Positions 7,050-10,737 of a DNA stretch of 10,737 nt are shown here, piece by piece. The notes below the pieces were generated by a model that saw nothing but the letters and a program-made list of their open reading frames with translations, did not search any database and had not been told where the DNA came from. Both the position numbers and the translations under genes were made by a program. Each line of letters starts with the position of its first letter. Position 1 is the first letter of the stretch. Origin of the DNA: Lactobacillales bacterium (lineage in GTDB: Bacteria > Bacillota > Bacilli > Lactobacillales > Vagococcaceae); assembly GCA_015655485.1 (NCBI GenBank), contig JAATEZ010000063.1, positions 1 to 10,737 of the forward strand. Reading direction: 5' to 3'.

Positions 7050-7931
7050 TCAAATGGTTTTTTGGGGGTTGGCGGCAAGTTTTGCAGCAATGGCTTTTCC
7101 TGTCGGAGTGACTGCAAGTCCGCCTTCTGCCGTTTCTTTAAAAATGGAAGGCATTTGCTGGCCTACTTGTTTCATCGCACCAATGACTTCATCAGGGGGA
7201 ATGACACTTTGGATCCCGGCTAAAGCCATATCGGCTGAAATGAAGGCTTGAGAAGCGCCCAAAGCATTGCGTTTGACGCAAGGGACTTCTACTAATCCGG
7301 CAACAGGATCGCAAATCAAGCCCATCATATTTTTAAGGGTGATCGCGACGGCCTGACCTGCTTGAAATGCTGTGCCGCCCTTAAGTAAAACCAAAGAAGC
7401 ACTGGCCATTGCACTGGCAGAACCAATCTCGGCTTGGCAGCCGCCGGCAGCTCCGCTGATCGAAGCATTGTTGGCGATGACTAAGCCAAAGGCGCCGGCC
7501 GTAAATAAGAAATGGATTTGCTGCAGGCGGCTCAGCTTTAATTTTTCAGTGACCGCGCTTAACACTCCTGCTAATACACCGGCACTCCCCGCTGTTGGCG
7601 TAGCACAAATCAGCCCCATTTGAGCATTCACTTCATTTGTAGCGATCGCATTTCTGACGGCGGTCAAAATGGTTGTTCCGCTTAAAGTTTCTTGACTATC
7701 CAGGTAACTTGCCAGCTTTTTTGCATCGCCGCCAGTTAGTTTTGTGACCGATTGGACTCCGCGAACTCCTTTTTCTACGGCTTTTTCCATGACTTTAAGC
7801 TGGTCATCCATTTGCTGGAGGATGGCTTCTTTTGAACGACCAGAATTTTCCATTTCGATTTGGATCATCATCTCTGCAACAGAGGAGTAATTTTCTGCTA
7901 AATTTACTAATTCTTCAATGGACTGAAACAT
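7050..7931 (-). CDS. sdaAA: L-serine dehydratase, iron-sulfur-dependent, alpha subunit
   Basis: A 293-residue catalytic subunit of the two-subunit, Bacillus-type L-serine ammonia-lyase, which converts L-serine to pyruvate and ammonia in the cytoplasm. The family's [4Fe-4S] ligand region is clear: Cys165 in AAGGCQAEIGSAS, then Cys207 and Cys218 in GLICDPVAGLVEVPC. Another Cys, 109, lies in GLICATPTAGSAG, a conserved segment near the active site. Length is normal and the protein looks intact. AGGAGG (7937-7942) lies 5 nt before the ATG. It follows sdaAB by 62 nt in the same direction, consistent with one operon. The cluster makes enzymes of this family oxygen-sensitive. The TGA stop is followed within 5 bp by the large structured region. 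Confidence 0.95.
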   Translation of the reverse strand: MFQSIEELVNLAENYSSVAEMMIQIEMENSGRSKEAILQQMDDQLKVMEKAVEKGVRGVQSVTKLTGGDAKKLASYLDSQETLSGTTILTAVRNAIATNEVNAQMGLICATPTAGSAGVLAGVLSAVTEKLKLSRLQQIHFLFTAGAFGLVIANNASISGAAGGCQAEIGSASAMASASLVLLKGGTAFQAGQAVAITLKNMMGLICDPVAGLVEVPCVKRNALGASQAFISADMALAGIQSVIPPDEVIGAMKQVGQQMPSIFKETAEGGLAVTPTGKAIAAKLAANPQKTI

Positions 7932-7943
7932 AATAACCTCCTA

Positions 7944-7963
7944 TTTTCTGCTCATCCAGAAAA
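7944..7963 (-). other. Short hairpin between sdaAB and sdaAA
   Basis: TTTTCTG (7944-7950) and CAGAAAA (7957-7963) form a perfect 7-bp stem with a 6-nt loop, just upstream of the sdaAA ribosome site (7937-7942). No T run follows, so it is unlikely to be a terminator. It could act as an RNA-stability or translation element, or be incidental. Confidence 0.4.
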
Positions 7964-7993
7964 CATAAGAATTTTCTCGATGATCGTTGTATT

Positions 7994-8662
7994 TTATTCG
8001 AAAAAATTGGCACTTTCTAGTTTAGAAATCTGACGTAGTTCTTCCAGAATTTGTTTATTGGGTTTTTGATCGACTTCAATAATCATGATCGCCTGATCGC
8101 CCTTAGAAACTCTGGTTACGGTCATGGTCCCGATATTGATCTCATTTTGGGAAAGGATACTTGAAACTTTTGAAATCATGCCTGGCAGATCTTTATGGAC
8201 AATAATAAGTGTGGGTGTCCCTAAAGATAAATGGATTTTAAAACCATTTAACTCAGAAATTTGAATGCTGCCGCCGCCAATTGATATCCCTAGGATATTC
8301 AATGTTTTTTTGCCGTTGGAAACAATGAGACGAACAGAATTAGGGTGATCCGCTTTTTCCTTTTTCATACTAAAAGAAACATCCATGTTGTGCTCGTAAG
8401 CCAGTTTAAGTGAACTGGCAAGTCTGGAATCATCTGGGTCCATACCTAAAAGGCCGCCGACTAGGGCGATATCCGTTCCGTGTCCTAACCCTGTTTTGGC
8501 AAAAGAATCGTAAAGGTAAATTTCCACTTTTTTCGGTTCCTCGCCAAAAATAGTTCGGACAACTTTACCGATGCGGCAAGCGCCGGCGGTATGAGAACTG
8601 CTCGGACCGATCATAGTCGGGCCGATAATATCAAAAACACTTTTAAATCGTTGTTCAGTCAA
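7994..8662 (-). CDS. sdaAB: L-serine dehydratase, iron-sulfur-dependent, beta subunit (ACT domain)
   Basis: A 222-residue partner of the alpha subunit. The N-terminal serine-dehydratase beta domain contains the signature IGPSSSHTAGACRIG at about 18-32. The C-terminal part (about 145-222) is an ACT domain, which in this enzyme type is associated with serine binding and regulation. Translation appears to start at TTG (8662-8660): no ATG lies nearby in frame, and a perfect AGGAGG (8672-8677) stands 9 nt upstream. It is the first gene of the sda pair. Its leader contains a strong hairpin at 8711-8749 that may attenuate transcription. The protein is complete with normal length and composition. Confidence 0.94.
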   Translation of the reverse strand: MTEQRFKSVFDIIGPTMIGPSSSHTAGACRIGKVVRTIFGEEPKKVEIYLYDSFAKTGLGHGTDIALVGGLLGMDPDDSRLASSLKLAYEHNMDVSFSMKKEKADHPNSVRLIVSNGKKTLNILGISIGGGSIQISELNGFKIHLSLGTPTLIIVHKDLPGMISKVSSILSQNEINIGTMTVTRVSKGDQAIMIIEVDQKPNKQILEELRQISKLESANFFE

Positions 8663-8710
8663 TGGAATCCGCCTCCTGAGTTTTTTGTTTTACAGCTTTT
8701 TTTTAGAGCG

Positions 8711-8749
8711 CAGAATAAAAAGGATTGCAGGCAATCCTTTTTTCTTGTG
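8711..8749. terminator. Strong hairpin in the sdaAB leader, terminator or attenuator
   Basis: AAAAAGGATTG (8717-8727) and CAATCCTTTTT (8732-8742) form a perfect 11-bp stem with a CAGG loop. The pairing can extend outward, with gaps, to 8711 and 8749. Either strand ends in five or six T. In the sda direction it lies about 55 nt before the start codon, where it could stop transcription early. In the plus direction no gene upstream obviously needs a terminator, which favours an attenuator role, though this is inference. Confidence 0.6.
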
Positions 8750-8821
8750 TCGCAACTCTCTTGATTTTGATATCTCTGAGATCTTGATCGGAAAAATTTT
8801 TAAGCCGTTATTTGATTTAAG

Positions 8822-8849
8822 TTCATATTTTTGACTGGGATGCGATCAA
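8822..8849 (-). promoter_or_regulatory. Tentative promoter of the sdaAB-sdaAA operon
   Basis: On the minus strand TTGATC (8849-8844) and TATGAA (8827-8822) are separated by 16 bp. Each matches the consensus at four of six positions. If correct, transcription begins near 8815 and gives a leader of about 150 nt that contains the hairpin at 8711-8749. It is the best pair I could find, not a strong one. Confidence 0.22.
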
Positions 8850-8939
8850 CACTCATGTATTATGTACGATTTGACATTTTAAATGGAGCTGCCGAAAAAA
8901 CAAGTGTCTATTTAAATGTTCAAGTCATCTCTTTCTGTG

Positions 8940-9000
8940 TTTGAGCTAAGCAAAGTAAATAGCAAACTAGCTAGTAATTTACTATTTGCTTCGCTTGAAA
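8940..9000. repeat. Long imperfect palindrome centred on CTAGCTAG
   Basis: The left arm (8940-8970) and the reverse complement of the right arm (8971-9000) share the blocks TTT, AAGC, AAATAG, AAA and CTAG, with small gaps and single differences. The centre, CTAGCTAG, is at 8967-8974. Neither end has a T tract, so it is not an obvious terminator. It may be a relic of a small mobile element, a cruciform or a regulatory site. Confidence 0.55.
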
Positions 9001-9350
9001 GGTCAGGAATTTTAGTTTGAAAATAAGATTTACAGCGAGAGATTCTTCTATTGCTACTATATCAGATTTTGCGTATAAAAACGAGTGCCGGATAACAAGT
9101 AAAGAATTTTTTCTGAATGTTTGTGAAAATTTTGAATGAAGCATCTTTCTAACTGCTTTGCTAAAAGCCAGAGAGGACTCATGTCTATTGTAGGATTAGT
9201 ATAAGCAAAATGAATTCTCAATCCAGATAGATATTTCTCATTAGAAACTGGTGATTTTTTTATAAAAAAAGAAAGGTTTTTTTGAAAATCTGAGTTGATT
9301 TAAAGAGATTTTACTTGTTAAAAATATTCTGAAAAAGAGAGGTCTTTTCT

Positions 9351-9379
9351 TTGACGAATTTTATCTTATTTGTTATGTT
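9351..9379 (+). promoter_or_regulatory. ahpC promoter with extended -10
   Basis: TTGACG (9351-9356) and TATGTT (9374-9379) are spaced 17 bp, and TG one base ahead of the -10 (9371-9372) makes it an extended -10 promoter. Transcription should begin near 9386. The AT-rich stretch 9387-9401 matches a PerR-box consensus at only about 9 of 14 defined positions. PerR control is therefore possible, as for many Firmicute ahpC genes, but not shown by the sequence. Confidence 0.7.
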
Positions 9380-9423
9380 TATAAAGTAATAATAAATTAT
9401 ATCTGAATAGGGGAGCGGACAAA

Positions 9424-9990
9424 ATGAGTAATTTGATCAATCAACAACTTTTTGATTTTGAAGCAGACGCTTATCGTCAAGGGGAATTTATTAAAGTGAA
9501 AACAGCAGATGTTTTGGGCAAATGGAGTATTTTTTTCTTTTATCCAGCTGATTTTTCTTTTGTTTGTCCAACGGAGCTTGGAGATCTGCAGGATCATTAT
9601 AAAGAACTACAAGAATTGGGATGCGAAGTTTTTTCTGTTTCAGAAGATAGTCAGTTTGTTCATAAGGCCTGGGCGGATGCTACGGATACGATCGCTAAGA
9701 TCCAATATACGATGCTGGCCGATCCAAATGGAAAAATTGCGCGTTTCTTTGGCGTTCTAGATGAAGAGGCCGGGCAGGCTTTTCGCGGCTCGTTCGTGAT
9801 CAACCCTCGTGGTGCAATCAAAGCCTATGAGATCCATGATATGGGGATTGGGCGCAATGCGGACGAATTAGTTCGTAAATTAGAAGCCGCTATGTTTGTA
9901 GAAGAACACGGTGATCGTGTTTGTCCAGCAAATTGGAAACCAGGCGAAGATACGATTGCTCCAAGTTTAGATTTGGTCGGAAAAATTTAA
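9424..9990 (+). CDS. ahpC: Peroxiredoxin AhpC, alkyl hydroperoxide reductase subunit C
   Basis: A 188-residue typical 2-Cys peroxiredoxin, full length for AhpC. The peroxidatic Cys48 sits in the motif YPADFSFVCPTE, the resolving Cys167 in DRVCPANW, and the active-site Arg121 in AFRGSFVI. It reduces hydrogen peroxide and organic hydroperoxides in the cytoplasm and then needs an AhpF-type reductase to reset its disulfide. AGGGGAG (9409-9415) lies 8 nt before the ATG. The matching flavoprotein gene starts 83 bp downstream, beyond an intrinsic terminator. Transcript levels would then be higher for ahpC than for its reductase, as peroxidase usually needs to be in excess. Confidence 0.96.
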   Translation: MSNLINQQLFDFEADAYRQGEFIKVKTADVLGKWSIFFFYPADFSFVCPTELGDLQDHYKELQELGCEVFSVSEDSQFVHKAWADATDTIAKIQYTMLADPNGKIARFFGVLDEEAGQAFRGSFVINPRGAIKAYEIHDMGIGRNADELVRKLEAAMFVEEHGDRVCPANWKPGEDTIAPSLDLVGKI

Positions 9991-10009
9991 TTTATTGATT
10001 TAAAAAGTC

Positions 10010-10046
10010 AAGGCTCTTCTCAACATTTCGAGGCGGAGCCTTTTTT
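10010..10046 (+). terminator. Intrinsic (probably partial) terminator between ahpC and the reductase gene
   Basis: AAGGCTC (10010-10016) pairs with GAGCCTT (10036-10042), followed by a T tract to 10046. Inside, CTC (10019-10021) can pair with GAG (10030-10032). It lies just 20 bp after the ahpC stop. I see no new promoter between it and the next gene, so it probably acts as a read-through attenuator within one operon. Confidence 0.75.
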
Positions 10047-10072
10047 AACTGAAATAAAAGGAGCGGAAAAGA

Positions 10073-10737
10073 ATGGATCATATTTATGATATTGCCATTA
10101 TCGGAGGCGGCCCTGCTGCTTTGTCAGCAGGGCTCTACGCAGGGCGTTCTATGTTGGATGTAGTCATTTTTGAAAAAGACAAAGTTGGCGGTCAGGTGAC
10201 CACGACGTCTGATGTGGTGAATTATCCTGGCATCCGTAAGATCACTGGACCAATTTTAATGGCAGAAATGCATGAGCAGGCAGCCTCTTTTGGTGTGGAA
10301 TTTTTAACAGAGGAGATTAATAAGGTCGATTTTACTCAGTCTGAAAAAGAATTGACTGCGAAAAATGGCAACATATATAAAGCTCGGGCCGTTTTTATTG
10401 CGACCGGCGCTTCGGCTAACAAAATCGGGTTTCCGGGAGAAACGGAATTTACTGGTCGTGGTGTGGCTTATTGTTCAACGTGTGATGGTGAATTTTTTAC
10501 AGGATTGGATATTTTTGTGATCGGCGGAGGTTATGCGGCGGCCGAAGAGGCAGTTTATCTGACTCGCTATGCGAAAAAAGTGCATATGGTCATTCGGGAA
10601 TCTGATTTTACCTGTGCCGAAATGACAGCTGATCAGGCCAAGAAACATCCGAAAATAGACATTGTTTATAATACAGAAGTTAAAGAAGTCAGTGGTGAGG
10701 GCTTAGTACAAAAAGCTGTTTTTATTAATAACCAGAC
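10073..10737 (+). CDS. ahpF: AhpF/thioredoxin-reductase-like flavoprotein, 3' end outside the window
   Basis: The first 221 codons of a pyridine-nucleotide disulfide oxidoreductase. An FAD-binding Rossmann motif IIGGGPAALSAG starts at residue 9, the redox pair is Cys134-Ser-Thr-Cys137 followed by DGEFF, and a second nucleotide-binding motif VIGGGYAAAEEA spans 149-160. After it the sequence reads VIRESDFTC, where NADPH thioredoxin reductases carry HRRxxxR. This suggests NADH rather than NADPH, as in AhpF. Classical AhpF has about 200 residues of double-thioredoxin domain before the FAD domain; this protein has none. Some Lactobacillales relatives are thought to carry a redox domain at the C-terminus, which cannot be checked here. 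AAAAGGAG (10056-10063) lies 9 nt before the ATG. Position after ahpC argues it reduces AhpC; a plain thioredoxin reductase is the alternative. Confidence 0.88.
   Translation, partial: MDHIYDIAIIGGGPAALSAGLYAGRSMLDVVIFEKDKVGGQVTTTSDVVNYPGIRKITGPILMAEMHEQAASFGVEFLTEEINKVDFTQSEKELTAKNGNIYKARAVFIATGASANKIGFPGETEFTGRGVAYCSTCDGEFFTGLDIFVIGGGYAAAEEAVYLTRYAKKVHMVIRESDFTCAEMTADQAKKHPKIDIVYNTEVKEVSGEGLVQKAVFINNQ

Larger units (their letters stand above)
8750..9350. other. Intergenic region between divergent sdaAB and ahpC with no convincing gene
   Basis: About 760 bp separate the two start codons, unusually long for this gene density. The stretch is AT-rich. Besides the palindrome at 8940-9000, it has a 16-bp T/A palindrome at 9255-9270 and CodY-box-like sequences at 9323-9337 (three mismatches) and about 9110-9124 (four mismatches). 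The longest start-to-stop frame I noticed on the plus strand is 34 codons (8916-9020) and lacks a ribosome site. I see no tRNA, recognisable protein remnant or CRISPR repeat. Confidence 0.6.

Noticed and set aside
7012..7623. Two plus-strand open frames (7012-7251 and 7372-7623).
   Set aside because: Both are antisense to sdaAA, whose minus-strand protein is complete and has conserved cysteine motifs.
8871..8899. A plus-strand TTGACA at 8871-8876 as a promoter.
   Set aside because: No -10-like hexamer occurs 15-19 bp downstream, and no gene follows for about 550 bp.
8916..9020. A 34-codon plus-strand frame beginning MFKSSLSV.
   Set aside because: It has no ribosome site, crosses the imperfect palindrome and resembles no known peptide or toxin.
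9509..9760. An 83-codon plus-strand frame inside ahpC.
   Set aside because: It is an out-of-frame shadow of a clearly conserved peroxiredoxin gene.

Overview
The window looks like the chromosome of a low-GC Gram-positive bacterium of the order Lactobacillales, most likely an Enterococcaceae-type organism. The evidence is the AT-rich DNA with consensus TTGACA/TATAAT-like promoters and strong GGAGG ribosome sites, the split (two-subunit) iron-sulfur L-serine dehydratase, the heterodimeric multidrug ABC exporter behind a MarR regulator, and the ahpC plus AhpF-like peroxidase pair. The assignment to family is an inference; no rRNA or other marker is present.

Layout. Bases 95-4381 hold one plus-strand operon: a consensus promoter, a 13-bp tandem repeat that could be an operator, a MarR-family repressor (190-654) and two half-transporters (655-2388 and 2381-4264), closed by two tandem intrinsic terminators. 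The two ABC proteins are complementary: the first has Asp for the catalytic Glu and Gln for the switch His, while the second has a degenerate signature motif. Together they would give one degenerate and one working ATP site. Bases 4487-5696 hold a single-gene unit for a YghZ-type aldo/keto reductase, with a symmetric dyad next to its -10 box and a strong terminator.

From 5822 to about 8850 everything is on the minus strand. Read in the direction of transcription, a long leader with a hairpin is followed by sdaAB (TTG start) and sdaAA, then a roughly 240-nt highly structured stretch with competing hairpins, then a YitT-family membrane protein. The sda pair makes L-serine ammonia-lyase (serine to pyruvate plus ammonia). 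The structured stretch matches no RNA class I could recognise and is the most interesting unexplained item in the window.

Bases 8663-9423 form a large divergent intergenic region with a long imperfect palindrome but no convincing gene. At the right end, ahpC (9424-9990) has its own extended -10 promoter. An intrinsic terminator separates it from the start of a flavoprotein disulfide reductase (10073 to the window edge). That protein begins directly with its FAD-binding fold, so it lacks the N-terminal redox domain of classical AhpF. The pair forms a peroxide-scavenging system: AhpC reduces the peroxide and the flavoprotein is expected to re-reduce AhpC.
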